Assembly: GCA_902363335.1 (NCBI GenBank)
Contig: CABIZV010000002.1
Location: forward strand, 496,001-560,000
Source: Enterobacteriaceae bacterium
GTDB taxonomy: Bacteria > Pseudomonadota > Gammaproteobacteria > Enterobacterales > Enterobacteriaceae
DNA: 64,000 bases
Direction of reading: 5' to 3'
A model generated the notes under the pieces. It was not told the origin of the DNA, made no database searches, and worked only from the letters and a program-made list of their open reading frames with translations. Numbering within the stretch: position 1 is the stretch's first letter; every line of letters begins with the position of its first letter. Of the stretch, positions 26,796 to 35,937 are shown piece by piece. The position numbers and the translations under genes are program-made.

Positions 26796-27785
26796 ATGGC
26801 TTCACAACTCACTGATGCGTTTGCGCGCAGATTTTTCTATCTGCGTTTGTCGATTACCGACGTTTGCAATTTCCGCTGCACCTACTGCCTGCCTGATGGC
26901 TATCAGCCCAATGGGGTGACCAACAAAGGATTTCTGTCGCTTGACGAAATTCGCCGGGTTACGCGCGCCTTTTCGGCTCTGGGGACGGAAAAAGTCCGCC
27001 TGACCGGCGGTGAGCCATCTTTACGTCGTGATTTTACCGACGTCATTGCCGCCGTGAAAGAAAACGCCGCTATCCGTCAGATTGCCGTCACCACCAACGG
27101 TTACCGAATGGCGCGTGATGTCGCCGCCTGGCGTGATGCCGGTCTGACGGCGCTAAACGTCAGCCTGGACAGTCTGGACGCGCGTCAGTTTCACGCGATT
27201 ACCGGTCAGGATAAATTCCGCCAGGTGATGGACGGCATCGATGCCGCCTTTAGCGCAGGCTTTGATAAAGTGAAGGTCAACACCGTGCTGATGCGCGATG
27301 TAAACCATCACGAGCTCGACACCTTTCTGGCGTGGATCAAACCGCGCCGCATTCAACTCCGCTTTATTGAACTGATGGAAACCGGCGACAGTAGTGAACT
27401 GTTCCGCAAACACCATATCTCCGGCATGGTGCTGCGCGACCAACTGCTTAAGCGCGGCTGGATCCATCAAATCCGTCAGCGCAGCGACGGCCCGGCGCAG
27501 GTCTTTTGCCACCCCGATTATGAAGGGGAAATCGGTTTAATTATGCCGTACGAAAAAGACTTCTGCGCGAGCTGTAACCGTCTGCGCGTATCGTCCGTTG
27601 GGAAGCTGCACCTGTGCCTGTTTGGCGACGGCGGCGTTGATCTGCGTGAACTGCTGGCGGAAGACGCTCAGCAGCAGGCGCTGGAAGAGCGCATTGCTGA
27701 AGCCTTAACCCATAAAAAGCAGACCCACTTTCTGCATCAGGGCGATACCGGAATTACCCAGAATTTATCCTATATTGGTGGATGA
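26796..27785 (+). CDS. moaA: GTP 3',8-cyclase MoaA
   Basis: 329 residues from the ATG at 26796 (MASQLTDAFARRFFYLRLS). The N-terminal radical-SAM motif CNFRCTYC is at about residues 24-31 and the C-terminal cluster motif FCASCNRLRVSS...LCLFG is intact. The C-terminal GG tail needed for activity is present. It makes the first intermediate of molybdenum cofactor synthesis with MoaC. First gene of moaABCDE. Confidence 0.97.
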   Translation: MASQLTDAFARRFFYLRLSITDVCNFRCTYCLPDGYQPNGVTNKGFLSLDEIRRVTRAFSALGTEKVRLTGGEPSLRRDFTDVIAAVKENAAIRQIAVTTNGYRMARDVAAWRDAGLTALNVSLDSLDARQFHAITGQDKFRQVMDGIDAAFSAGFDKVKVNTVLMRDVNHHELDTFLAWIKPRRIQLRFIELMETGDSSELFRKHHISGMVLRDQLLKRGWIHQIRQRSDGPAQVFCHPDYEGEIGLIMPYEKDFCASCNRLRVSSVGKLHLCLFGDGGVDLRELLAEDAQQQALEERIAEALTHKKQTHFLHQGDTGITQNLSYIGG

Positions 27786-27807
27786 TTCGTCATCAAGGAG
27801 CTATCAA

Positions 27808-28320
27808 ATGAGTCAGGTGAGCGCTGAATTTATCCCGACACGCATTGCTATTCTCACTGTTTCAAATCGTCGCGGCGAAGAGGATGACACTTCCGGTCAT
27901 TTCCTGCGCGACTCCGCCCTGGAAGCTGGGCATCAGGTCGTCGACAAAGCTATCGTTAAAGAAAATCGTTACCAGATTCGTGCCCAGGTCTCCGCGTGGA
28001 TTGCCCGCGATGACGTGCAGGTGGTGCTTATCACCGGCGGCACCGGGTTGACCGATGGCGACCAGGCCCCTGAAGCGTTACTGCCGCTGTTTGACCGCGA
28101 AATTGAAGGCTTTGGCGAAGTGTTCCGCATGCTCTCCTTTGAAGAAATTGGCACTGCCACGCTGCAATCGCGCGCAGTGGCGGGGATGGCAAACCGCACG
28201 TTGATTTTTGCCATGCCGGGCTCAACCAAAGCCTGTCGCACCGCGTGGGATAATATTATTGCCCCGCAGCTGGATGCCCGTACGCGTCCATGTAACTTCC
28301 ACCCTCATCTGAAGAAATAA
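27808..28320 (+). CDS. moaB: MoaB, molybdopterin-adenylyltransferase-like protein
   Basis: 170 residues from the ATG at 27808 (MSQVSAEFIPTRIAILTVSN). MogA/MoaB fold with LITGGTGLTDGDQAPEALLPL and MPGSTKACRTAW. In E. coli MoaB is related to MogA but appears dispensable. A 22-bp gap separates it from moaA; AAGGAG SD present. Confidence 0.95.
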   Translation: MSQVSAEFIPTRIAILTVSNRRGEEDDTSGHFLRDSALEAGHQVVDKAIVKENRYQIRAQVSAWIARDDVQVVLITGGTGLTDGDQAPEALLPLFDREIEGFGEVFRMLSFEEIGTATLQSRAVAGMANRTLIFAMPGSTKACRTAWDNIIAPQLDARTRPCNFHPHLKK

Positions 28321-28324
28321 AACC

Positions 28325-28810
28325 ATGTCGCAACTGACCCATATTAACGCGGCGGGTGAAGCTCATATGGTGGATGTCTCTGCCAAAGCGGAAACCGTTC
28401 GTGAAGCGCGCGCCGAAGCGTTCGTCACCATGCTGCCAGAAACCCTGTCGATGATTATCGAAGGTAGCCACCACAAAGGCGATGTGTTTGCCACCGCGCG
28501 TATTGCTGGCATTCAGGCCGCGAAACGTACCTGGGAGTTGATCCCGCTGTGTCACCCGCTGATGCTGAGCAAAGTGGAAGTCAATTTGCTGGCTGAACCG
28601 CAACACAACCGCGTTCGCATTGAATCGCTGTGCCGCCTGACCGGAAAAACCGGCGTGGAGATGGAAGCCCTGACCGCCGCGTCGGTCGCCGCGCTGACCA
28701 TTTATGACATGTGTAAAGCGGTGCAAAAAGACATGGTTATCGGCCCGGTTCGCCTGTTGGCGAAAAGCGGCGGTAAATCCGGTGATTTCAAGGTGGATAC
28801 TCATGATTAA
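28325..28810 (+). CDS. moaC: Cyclic pyranopterin monophosphate synthase MoaC
   Basis: 161 residues. Conserved active-site segments include VDVSAKAETVREARAEA, LIPLCHPLMLSKV and TGKTGVEMEALTAASVAALT, the last with the catalytic lysine region KSGGKSGDF near the end. It converts the MoaA product to cPMP. The end overlaps the moaD start by 8 bp. Confidence 0.97.
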   Translation: MSQLTHINAAGEAHMVDVSAKAETVREARAEAFVTMLPETLSMIIEGSHHKGDVFATARIAGIQAAKRTWELIPLCHPLMLSKVEVNLLAEPQHNRVRIESLCRLTGKTGVEMEALTAASVAALTIYDMCKAVQKDMVIGPVRLLAKSGGKSGDFKVDTHD

Positions 28811-29048
28811 TGTGCTGTTTTTTGCTCAGGTTCGTGAGCTTGTCGGCACCGATTCGCTAGCGTTAGCCGCGGAATTTGCCACGGTAGAAGCGCTGCGCCA
28901 GCATTTAGTGGCGCAAGAAGGGCGTTGGGCGCTGGCGCTGGAAGAGGGCAAACTGCTGGCGGCGGTAAATCAGACGCTGGTGAGCTTCGACCACCCGGTG
29001 GCTGACGGTGATGAAGTCGCCTTTTTCCCGCCGGTTACTGGAGGTTGA
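28803..29048 (+). CDS. moaD: MoaD, molybdopterin synthase sulfur carrier
   Basis: 81 residues, ubiquitin-like, starting MINVLFFAQVRELVG and ending with the FFPPVTGG double-glycine tail that becomes a thiocarboxylate. It supplies sulfur to MoaE. Start overlaps moaC; 1 bp gap to moaE. Confidence 0.97.
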   Translation: MINVLFFAQVRELVGTDSLALAAEFATVEALRQHLVAQEGRWALALEEGKLLAAVNQTLVSFDHPVADGDEVAFFPPVTGG

Positions 29049-29049
29049 G

Positions 29050-29502
29050 ATGAGCGAAACGCGTATTATTGTCGGTCACCAGCCCTTTAGCGTAGGCGAG
29101 GAGTATCCGTGGCTTGCTGCCCGCGATGAAGACGGCGCGGTGGTGACCTTCACCGGTAAAGTGCGTAATCATAATCTCGGTGATAGCGTCAAGGCGCTGA
29201 CCCTCGAACATTATCCCGGTATGACCGAAAAAGCGCTGGCTGAGATCGTCGATGCCGCGCGCGAACGCTGGCCGTTGGGCCGCGTGACCGTTATCCATCG
29301 TATTGGTGAGATGTGGCCCGGTGATGAGATTGTTTTTGTCGGCGTCACCAGCGCGCATCGCAGCAGCGCCTTTGACGCGGGCGAATTTATCATGGACTAT
29401 CTAAAGACCCGCGCCCCGTTCTGGAAACGTGAAGCCACGCCGGAAGGGGAACGTTGGGTAGACGCGCGCGACAGCGATAAGCAAGCAGCCGAACGCTGGT
29501 AG
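29050..29502 (+). CDS. moaE: MoaE, molybdopterin synthase catalytic subunit
   Basis: 150 residues from the ATG at 29050. Conserved VVTFTGKVRNHNLGDSV, VIHRIGEMWPGD and the catalytic lysine in FWKREATPEGERWVDA are seen. It forms a heterotetramer with MoaD and converts cPMP to molybdopterin. A SD overlaps the end of moaD (GGAGGTTGAG). Confidence 0.97.
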   Translation: MSETRIIVGHQPFSVGEEYPWLAARDEDGAVVTFTGKVRNHNLGDSVKALTLEHYPGMTEKALAEIVDAARERWPLGRVTVIHRIGEMWPGDEIVFVGVTSAHRSSAFDAGEFIMDYLKTRAPFWKREATPEGERWVDARDSDKQAAERW

Positions 29503-29543
29503 AGTACACTTACTTTAGGCTCTTTTAACTTCAGGAGAACGTC

Positions 29544-30254
29544 ATGGAACGATTCCCTCGCTCTGGCTCTGATTCGATTGTGCAGGCCCGTTCAGGTCTG
29601 CAAACGTATATGGCGCAGGTTTACGGCTGGATGACCTGCGGACTTTTGCTGACCGCGTTTATTGCGTGGTATGCGGCCAATACGCCTGCGGTGATGATGT
29701 TTGTTTTCTCCAGCAAAATCACCTTCTTTGGGCTGATTATTGCGCAACTGGCGTTGGTGTTCGTGCTCTCAGGTATGGTGCAACGTCTTAGCGCCGGTGT
29801 GGCGACAACGCTGTTTATGCTGTATTCGGCGCTCACTGGGTTGACGCTCTCCAGTATTTTTATCGTCTATACCTACTCATCCATCGCCAGCACCTTCGTC
29901 GTGACCGGCGGTATGTTTGGCATCATGAGCCTCTACGGCTACACCACCAAACGTGATCTCAGCGGCTTTGGCAATATGCTGTTTATGGCGCTGATTGGTA
30001 TCGTTCTGGCGTCGCTGGTGAACTTCTGGCTGAAAAGCACCGCGCTGATGTGGGCGATTACCTACATCGGGGTTATCGTATTTGTTGGCCTGACCGCCTA
30101 CGACACGCAGAAACTGAAAAATATCGGTGAACAAATTGATGTCCGTGATTCATCAAACCTGCGCAAATACGCCATTCTCGGCGCGCTGACGCTGTATCTC
30201 GACTTCATCAACCTGTTCCTGATGCTGCTGCGCATCTTCGGTAACCGCCGCTAA
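29544..30254 (+). CDS. ybhL: YbhL, BAX-inhibitor-1 family membrane protein
   Basis: 236 residues with seven hydrophobic helices. Bax inhibitor-1/TMBIM family features include SSIFIVYTYSS, YGYTTKRDL and FVGLTAYDTQKLK, the last with the conserved Asp. Related bacterial proteins are pH-sensitive calcium leak channels; the role of YbhL is not known. SD CAGGAG precedes the ATG. Same strand as moa, 41 bp downstream. Confidence 0.92.
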   Translation: MERFPRSGSDSIVQARSGLQTYMAQVYGWMTCGLLLTAFIAWYAANTPAVMMFVFSSKITFFGLIIAQLALVFVLSGMVQRLSAGVATTLFMLYSALTGLTLSSIFIVYTYSSIASTFVVTGGMFGIMSLYGYTTKRDLSGFGNMLFMALIGIVLASLVNFWLKSTALMWAITYIGVIVFVGLTAYDTQKLKNIGEQIDVRDSSNLRKYAILGALTLYLDFINLFLMLLRIFGNRR

Positions 30255-30274
30255 ACGGCAACCTGCTCGGGTGT

Positions 30275-30304
30275 GCCTGATGACGCTACGCTTATCAGGC
30301 CTAC
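30275..30304 (-). repeat. Single REP after ybhL
   Basis: GCCTGATGAC...TTATCAGGCCTAC, an inverted unit with its GTAG head on the minus strand. Confidence 0.8.
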
Positions 30305-30508
30305 CGGACGAATAATATCCCGGCCATTCGCCCTGATGCCGGGAGTCCACCTGCGTATTTCCCCCTCGTTTGGCGAAGGTTTAATCACGTTTTTCCACAA
30401 TATGAACGAAAATGTGACACCACTGTCACAAAAAGAAGCGTCTTTACGGAATTTTCCGTAGACTTGCGTACTCTGAATAAGCAAATAAAATTCTTCAGGA
30501 GAGAAGCC

Positions 30509-30919
30509 ATGAAGTGGCAACAACGAATTCGTGTCGCAACCGGGCTAGGTTGCTGGCAGATTATGTTGCATTTACTGGTCGTCGCCGTGTTGGTTATGGG
30601 CTGGATGAGCGGCACGCTGGTGCGCGTTGGACTCGGCCTTTGCGTGCTGTACGCCGTAAGCGTTTTACTGATGCTGGCGCTGCAGCGCCACCATGACAAA
30701 CGTTGGCGAGATGTCGCCGATGTGTTCGAAGAACTGACGACCACCTGGTATTTTGGCGCCGCGATGATTGCCCTTTGGCTGCTGTCCCGCGTGCTGCACA
30801 ATAACTATCTGCTGGCGCTGGCCGGGCTGGCAATCCTTGCCGGGCCAGCCGTATTCTCGCTGCTGGTTAAAGATAAAAACTCAGGCGATCTTGCGGCGAA
30901 ACATCGCGTACGCCACTGA
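30509..30919 (+). CDS. ybhQ: YbhQ, small inner membrane protein
   Basis: 136 residues from the ATG at 30509 (MKWQQRIRVATGLGCWQIML), with four hydrophobic stretches and a basic tail ending KHRVRH. Function unknown. SD AGGAG is well placed. Its last 39 bp overlap the end of ybhR on the other strand. Confidence 0.9.
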   Translation: MKWQQRIRVATGLGCWQIMLHLLVVAVLVMGWMSGTLVRVGLGLCVLYAVSVLLMLALQRHHDKRWRDVADVFEELTTTWYFGAAMIALWLLSRVLHNNYLLALAGLAILAGPAVFSLLVKDKNSGDLAAKHRVRH

Positions 30920-31987
30920 TCCCGTCGTGGCCGCTATGAACAGTAGCGGCCACAAGCTCCCCCAGATAATCGACAAACTCGCATCCTTCAAATAGATCTG
31001 CTTCGTGATATCCGTGAAATGGCGGATAGGGTTTATCCACGTCAGGTGCTGGAGCCACAGCGGCATATTCTCAACTGGCGACACGTAGCCTGAGAGCAAA
31101 ATCGCCGGCATCATAAACACAAACACGCCGATAAATGCCTGCTGCTGCGTGGAGCACAGCGAGGAGATCAGTAGTCCAAACCCCACCAGCGACAGCCCGT
31201 AAATCACCATCGTGAAATAGAACAGCGCCAGCGATCCGGCGAAGGGGATTTGATACGCCCAGATTCCTATCCCCAGAACAATACTCGCCTGCGCGGTAGC
31301 GACAATCAGCGCAGGAACCGCTTTACCGACGAATATTTGCCAGGTGGCGAGCGGGGAGACCAGAAGTTGATCGAGCGTGCCTTGTTCGCGCTCGCGGGCG
31401 ACCGAAAGAGAGGTGACGATCATCACGCCGATGGTAGTTATCATGGCGATAAGCGACGGCACCACGAACCATTTGTAATCAAGGTTCGGGTTATACCAAT
31501 TGCGCACCACCAGCTCGCTGTTGTTGGGTTTGGCTTTGCCATCCATCAGCTCCTGCTGGTAGTTTTTGACGATCTGCTGCAGATAGTTCGCGGCGATCTG
31601 GGCGCTATTGGAGTTGCGTCCGTCGAGTAAAAGCTGCATGGGCGCGGTCTGGAAAGTATCGAGGTTACGCGAGAAATCGGCCGGGAACCGCACCAGCAGC
31701 AGCGCCTTTTGGGTGTCGATGGTCGGTTGAATCTCCTGCGGATTTTTTAGCAGCAGCACGTGAGTAAAGGCTTTGGCGCGGGCAAAGCGCTGGGTCAACT
31801 CGACGGCGTGCTTGCCGTTGTCTTCGTTATAGACGGCGATGGTGGCGTTGGTCACCTCAAGGGTGGCGGCAAAGGGGAACAGCAGCACCTGAATTAAAAC
31901 CGGCGCGATTAAAATCGCACGGGTCTGCGGCTCGCGGAGCAGCGATTGTAGCTCTTTGCGGATAAGCGTCCATAAACGGTAAAACAT
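30881..31987 (-). CDS. ybhR: YbhR, ABC-2 type permease
   Basis: 368 residues: one N-terminal helix, a large periplasmic domain (about 45-175), then five helices, the usual ABC-2 (DrrB/YhhJ) layout. The signature EREQGTLDQLLVSPL follows the periplasmic domain. It pairs with YbhS and YbhF as an efflux complex with YbhG. In E. coli the system is linked to Na+/Li+ and drug export; the substrate here is not shown by sequence. Confidence 0.93.
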   Translation of the reverse strand: MFYRLWTLIRKELQSLLREPQTRAILIAPVLIQVLLFPFAATLEVTNATIAVYNEDNGKHAVELTQRFARAKAFTHVLLLKNPQEIQPTIDTQKALLLVRFPADFSRNLDTFQTAPMQLLLDGRNSNSAQIAANYLQQIVKNYQQELMDGKAKPNNSELVVRNWYNPNLDYKWFVVPSLIAMITTIGVMIVTSLSVAREREQGTLDQLLVSPLATWQIFVGKAVPALIVATAQASIVLGIGIWAYQIPFAGSLALFYFTMVIYGLSLVGFGLLISSLCSTQQQAFIGVFVFMMPAILLSGYVSPVENMPLWLQHLTWINPIRHFTDITKQIYLKDASLSIIWGSLWPLLFIAATTGSVAYAMFRRKIA

Positions 31988-32001
31988 AGTGCCGTCCTCA
32001 T

Positions 32002-32072
32002 GTCGGGTGGCGCTGCGCTTACCCGACCTACATGGCTCGTAGGCCCGGTAAGCGCAGCGCCACCGGGCCTAC
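32002..32072. repeat. BIME between ybhS and ybhR
   Basis: GTCGGGTGGCGCTGCGC...CCTAC and GTAGGCCCGGTAAGCGC are facing REP units. They occupy most of the 96-bp gap inside the ybhFSR operon, where they may act on mRNA stability. Confidence 0.85.
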
Positions 32073-32083
32073 GAGCACAAGAA

Positions 32084-33217
32084 TTAATCCAACCGACGTT
32101 TGGTTTTCATCCACGTCAGGCCAATAAACATCACCGCCGAAGCGATTAAAAACAGGGTATTAATGATCAGCACCACCGGGATATTGCCCGCCAGAAACAG
32201 GCTTTGCAGGGTGCTGACGAAATACCGTGCCGGAATGATATAGGTCACTACGCGAATCGCCGCCGGCATACTGTCTATCTGGAAAATAAACCCGGACAGC
32301 ATAATCGACGGCAAAAATGCGGCGTTCAGCGCCACCTGGGCGGCGTTAAACTGGTTGCGGGTGATGGTCGAAATTAAAAGCCCCATCCCCAGCGTGCTGA
32401 GTAAAAACAGACTGGTGATGAAAAACAAAATAATCAGCGACCCGCGATATGGCACGCCAAGAATAAACACCGACACCAGCATACACAGCAGCATCGCCAG
32501 CATGCCGAGGAAATAGTAGGGGATAAGCTTACACAACAGCAGCTCGACGCGCGTGACTTCGGTGGACAGCAGCGCCTCCATGGTGCCGCGCTCCCACTCG
32601 CGGGCAATCACCAGCGAGGTCAGAATTGCGCCGATCACCGTCATAATGATGGTGATAGCCCCTGGAATGATAAAGTGCTGGCTTATCGCCGCCGGGTTAA
32701 ACCAGTAGCGCGTCTGCACGTCAATCAGCGGTGTGAAGGTCTGGCCGTTATCCTCCGCGCGCTGTTGCTGCCAGATTTGCCAGATGCCCTCGACATACCC
32801 CTGCACAAAGTTGGCAGTATTCGGCTCGCTGCCGTCGGTGATCACCTGAATTGGCGCATCGTCGCCAGTCCGCGCCATCTTCTTATCGAAATCAACCGGC
32901 ACCACCACCAGCCCACGAATGCGTCCGGCCTGCATCATCTCAACCAGCTGCGCGCGATTATCGCTAATGGTCGCGTCAATATAGGGCGAACCGGTGAGCG
33001 TATGGGTAAAATCCAGCGCCTCTTTACTTTGTTGTTCCAGCAATACGCCAACGCGCAGTTTGCTGGAGTCGAGGTTAATGCCGTAGCCAAAGATAAACAG
33101 CAGCAGCAGCGGGATCACCACGGCAATCAGCCAGCTACTGGGATCGCGGATAATCTGCCGCGTCTCTTTCACGCACAGCGCCCGCACGCGCCGCCACGAC
33201 AGCCCTTTAGCGCTCAT
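32084..33217 (-). CDS. ybhS: YbhS, ABC-2 type permease
   Basis: 377 residues from the ATG at 33217 (MSAKGLSWRRVRALCVKETRQ). Same layout as YbhR: one helix, periplasmic domain, five helices; signature EWERGTMEALLSTEV. It is probably the heterodimer partner of YbhR. The start overlaps the end of ybhF by 11 bp. Confidence 0.94.
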   Translation of the reverse strand: MSAKGLSWRRVRALCVKETRQIIRDPSSWLIAVVIPLLLLFIFGYGINLDSSKLRVGVLLEQQSKEALDFTHTLTGSPYIDATISDNRAQLVEMMQAGRIRGLVVVPVDFDKKMARTGDDAPIQVITDGSEPNTANFVQGYVEGIWQIWQQQRAEDNGQTFTPLIDVQTRYWFNPAAISQHFIIPGAITIIMTVIGAILTSLVIAREWERGTMEALLSTEVTRVELLLCKLIPYYFLGMLAMLLCMLVSVFILGVPYRGSLIILFFITSLFLLSTLGMGLLISTITRNQFNAAQVALNAAFLPSIMLSGFIFQIDSMPAAIRVVTYIIPARYFVSTLQSLFLAGNIPVVLIINTLFLIASAVMFIGLTWMKTKRRLD

Positions 33218-34946
33218 CGGCATGCTCCTTATCCCAGTCATTAATGAGGGTGATAAATGCCTGCTCCATGGTCGGGTCTGACTGCTTTTCGTCCGCCGCC
33301 TGCGCTTTTAAATCGTCCGGCGTGCCGCTGGCGATTAATTTGCCGCGGTACACCAGGCCAATGCGATCGCAGTACTCCGCTTCATCCATAAAGTGGGTGG
33401 TCACCATCACCGTGACGCCTTTCTCCACCATGCTGTTGATATGGAGCCAGAATTCGCGGCGGGTGATGGGGTCAACGCCGGAAGTCGGTTCATCGAGGAA
33501 CAGAATATCCGGTTCGTGCATCAGCGAGCAGGCCAGCGCCAGACGCTGCTTAAAGCCCAGCGGCAGCGCGTCGGTAGTATGGCGGGCAATCTCATCGAGC
33601 CCAAACGCTTCGCTCATACTACGGATTTTTTCATTCTGCGCGCGACCGCGCAGGCCGTACACCCCGGAGAAAAAGCGCAGGTTTTGCTCAACGGTCAGGT
33701 TGCCGTAAAGGGAGAATTTTTGCGCCATATAGCCTAAATGCTGGCGCGCTTTACCAGAGCCGGTTTTCAAATCCATGCCCAGCACCAGCGCATTGCCGGA
33801 GGTGGGTACCAGTAGACCGCACATCATCTTAAAGGTGGTCGATTTTCCGGCACCGTTTGGGCCCAGCAGGCCAAATATCTCGCCGCGTTTGACGGCGAAG
33901 TTAACATGGTCGGTGGCAGCAAAATCGCCAAATTTCTTGGTCAACTGTTTGGCTTCAATCACCGTTTCGTCAGGCGTCCCCTCCACGGTATGCAGAATGG
34001 CGCCCAGCGGGGATTCTGAGGTGCCCGCGCCGCCGAGCAGATCGATAAACGCATCCTCAAAGCGCGGGGTAGTCTCCTCAATTTCCAGCTCAGGCATGCC
34101 CGGCACGCGTTGCAGATCTTCTGCGGTGGCGGATTTTTTGAGGATCGTGCGCACCGACCGGCCCTGAATCATGCCGTCGCTGACGATCTCCTGCTTAAGC
34201 GCCCGTTGCAGCAGCTTGCGGTTATTTTCCGCCGGGCTGTGCATCAGGAAGCTGCGTCCAGCCATGGTGCGGGTGAGGGCGGTCGGCTCGCCTTGATACA
34301 ACAGCTCGCCTTCGTTCATCAGCAGCACGTCCTGACACTGCTCGGCCTCGTCGAGATAGGAGGTGCTCCACAGAATCAGCATCCCGTCGCCCGCCAGCTC
34401 ATGAACCATCTGCCACAGCTCGCGGCGCGAGATAGGATCGACGCCAACGCCGGGTTCATCCAGCAGCAGTACCTTCGGCTCGCCGACCAGCGTACAGGCC
34501 AGCCCCAGTTTCTGTTTCATCCCCCCGGACAGCTTGCCCGCCAGCCGCGAGGTAAAGGGGCCAAGCGAGGTAAATTCCAGCAGCCGGGCGAAGGTTTTCT
34601 CCCGGGTTTCACCGGTCACGCTGCGCAGGTCTGCGTAGAGGTTGAGGTTCTCCATTACCGTCAGGTCTTCATACAGCCCGAATTTCTGCGGCATGTAGCC
34701 CATCACCGCGTGCAGAGCGCTATCATCATTAATGGGATCAAGCCCCAGCACCGTAGCACTGCCTTCATCGGGCTTAAGCAGTCCGGCGAGCATGCGCATT
34801 AGCGTGGTTTTTCCCGCGCCGTCAGGCCCGACAAGACCGGTAACGTAGCCCGATTGAATGGTGCAATCCAGCCGGGCTACCGCCGGTTTTTTCATCCCGG
34901 CGAACTGTTTAACCAGCCCGTGAAGCTGGATCTGATGTTCACTCAT
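33207..34946 (-). CDS. ybhF: YbhF, tandem ABC ATPase of the YbhGFSR exporter
   Basis: 579 residues from the ATG at 34946 (MSEHQIQLHGLVKQ), chosen because it gives the same N-terminal length as K-12; starts at 34964 and 34958 are possible. Two complete nucleotide-binding domains are fused. The first has GPDGAGKTT and LSGGMKQKLGLA with LLLDEPGVGVDP. The second has GPNGAGKSTT, LGFKQRLALA and LFLDEPTSGVDP. It powers YbhR/YbhS. It overlaps ybhG by 8 bp. Confidence 0.93.
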   Translation of the reverse strand: MSEHQIQLHGLVKQFAGMKKPAVARLDCTIQSGYVTGLVGPDGAGKTTLMRMLAGLLKPDEGSATVLGLDPINDDSALHAVMGYMPQKFGLYEDLTVMENLNLYADLRSVTGETREKTFARLLEFTSLGPFTSRLAGKLSGGMKQKLGLACTLVGEPKVLLLDEPGVGVDPISRRELWQMVHELAGDGMLILWSTSYLDEAEQCQDVLLMNEGELLYQGEPTALTRTMAGRSFLMHSPAENNRKLLQRALKQEIVSDGMIQGRSVRTILKKSATAEDLQRVPGMPELEIEETTPRFEDAFIDLLGGAGTSESPLGAILHTVEGTPDETVIEAKQLTKKFGDFAATDHVNFAVKRGEIFGLLGPNGAGKSTTFKMMCGLLVPTSGNALVLGMDLKTGSGKARQHLGYMAQKFSLYGNLTVEQNLRFFSGVYGLRGRAQNEKIRSMSEAFGLDEIARHTTDALPLGFKQRLALACSLMHEPDILFLDEPTSGVDPITRREFWLHINSMVEKGVTVMVTTHFMDEAEYCDRIGLVYRGKLIASGTPDDLKAQAADEKQSDPTMEQAFITLINDWDKEHADER

Positions 34947-35937
34947 GACGCGGCTCATCGTCAAAACTGAGCGTCACCGGCATCCCTTGACGCAGGCTGG
35001 CATCGGCGTCGGTCACGATGATGCGCAGACGATAAACGAGGTCAGTACGCAGGTCCGGCGTTTCGACCGTTTTCGGCGTGAACTCGGCGGTAGGTGAAAC
35101 AAAGCCAATCTTGCCGTGATACGGCTTATCAGGACGACCGTCGGTATACAGCAGGATTTCACGCCCCGGCTGTGCCTGGTTTAAATTTTTCTCATCAACA
35201 TACGCGCGTACCCAAACCGGATGCGTCAGCGAGAGAGTCATGACCGTACTGCCGGCGGTAAGCATACTCCCCGGTTCCACGGCGCGGGTTAATATCGTGC
35301 CGTCAGCAGGGGCGGTTAATACCGTGTCTTGTAGATCAAGCGTTGACTGGGCCAACTGCGCTTGGGCCTGTTCAAGATTGGCTTTCGCCTGGGCAATTTC
35401 CTGCGGACGATTACCGGCGCGATACTGGCTTAATTTATCCTGCGCTGATTTCAGCGTGGCGAAGGCCTGGTCGCGTGAGGAGCGGGCGTTGGCCAGATCG
35501 TTGGCTGAGATGGTGCGGCTGTTCCACAACCCTTGCTGGCGCTGTAAGAAGCTTTGCGCATAATCATAGGCGGCCTGCGCCTGTTTCACGGCGGCTGCGG
35601 CCTGAGCGATCTCTTCTGCCCGGTAGCCCGCCATCATCAAATCGTACTGCGCTTGTGCCGTCGCCACGTTGGCTTTGGCCTGCATTAACGCATTTTCATA
35701 CGGCGCTTTGTCGAGTTGGCCCAGCGTTTGCCCAACCTTTATCGCATCGCCTTCATCGACGTTCAGGGATTGCAGACGACCGCCGACGCGGAAGCTCATA
35801 TTAACCGTGCGAATGTCGACGTTTCCGTACAGCGTCAGACCGTTATTTTGCAAGCTCTGATACCACCACGTCCCCGCGCCAATCAGCGCGACAAGCACAG
35901 CAACGGCCAGAATAAGGGCGACCGGTTTTTTCATCAC
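34939..35937 (-). CDS. ybhG: YbhG, HlyD-family membrane fusion protein
   Basis: 332 residues. One N-terminal membrane anchor (about 7-27), a lipoyl half-motif, then a long coiled coil (about 75-205) rich in Ala/Gln, then the second lipoyl half (LTAPADGTILTRAVEPGSML) and a beta-barrel. It links the YbhFSR complex to an outer-membrane channel, probably TolC. Its start overlaps the cecR stop (ATGA). Confidence 0.94.
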   Translation of the reverse strand: MMKKPVALILAVAVLVALIGAGTWWYQSLQNNGLTLYGNVDIRTVNMSFRVGGRLQSLNVDEGDAIKVGQTLGQLDKAPYENALMQAKANVATAQAQYDLMMAGYRAEEIAQAAAAVKQAQAAYDYAQSFLQRQQGLWNSRTISANDLANARSSRDQAFATLKSAQDKLSQYRAGNRPQEIAQAKANLEQAQAQLAQSTLDLQDTVLTAPADGTILTRAVEPGSMLTAGSTVMTLSLTHPVWVRAYVDEKNLNQAQPGREILLYTDGRPDKPYHGKIGFVSPTAEFTPKTVETPDLRTDLVYRLRIIVTDADASLRQGMPVTLSFDDEPRHE

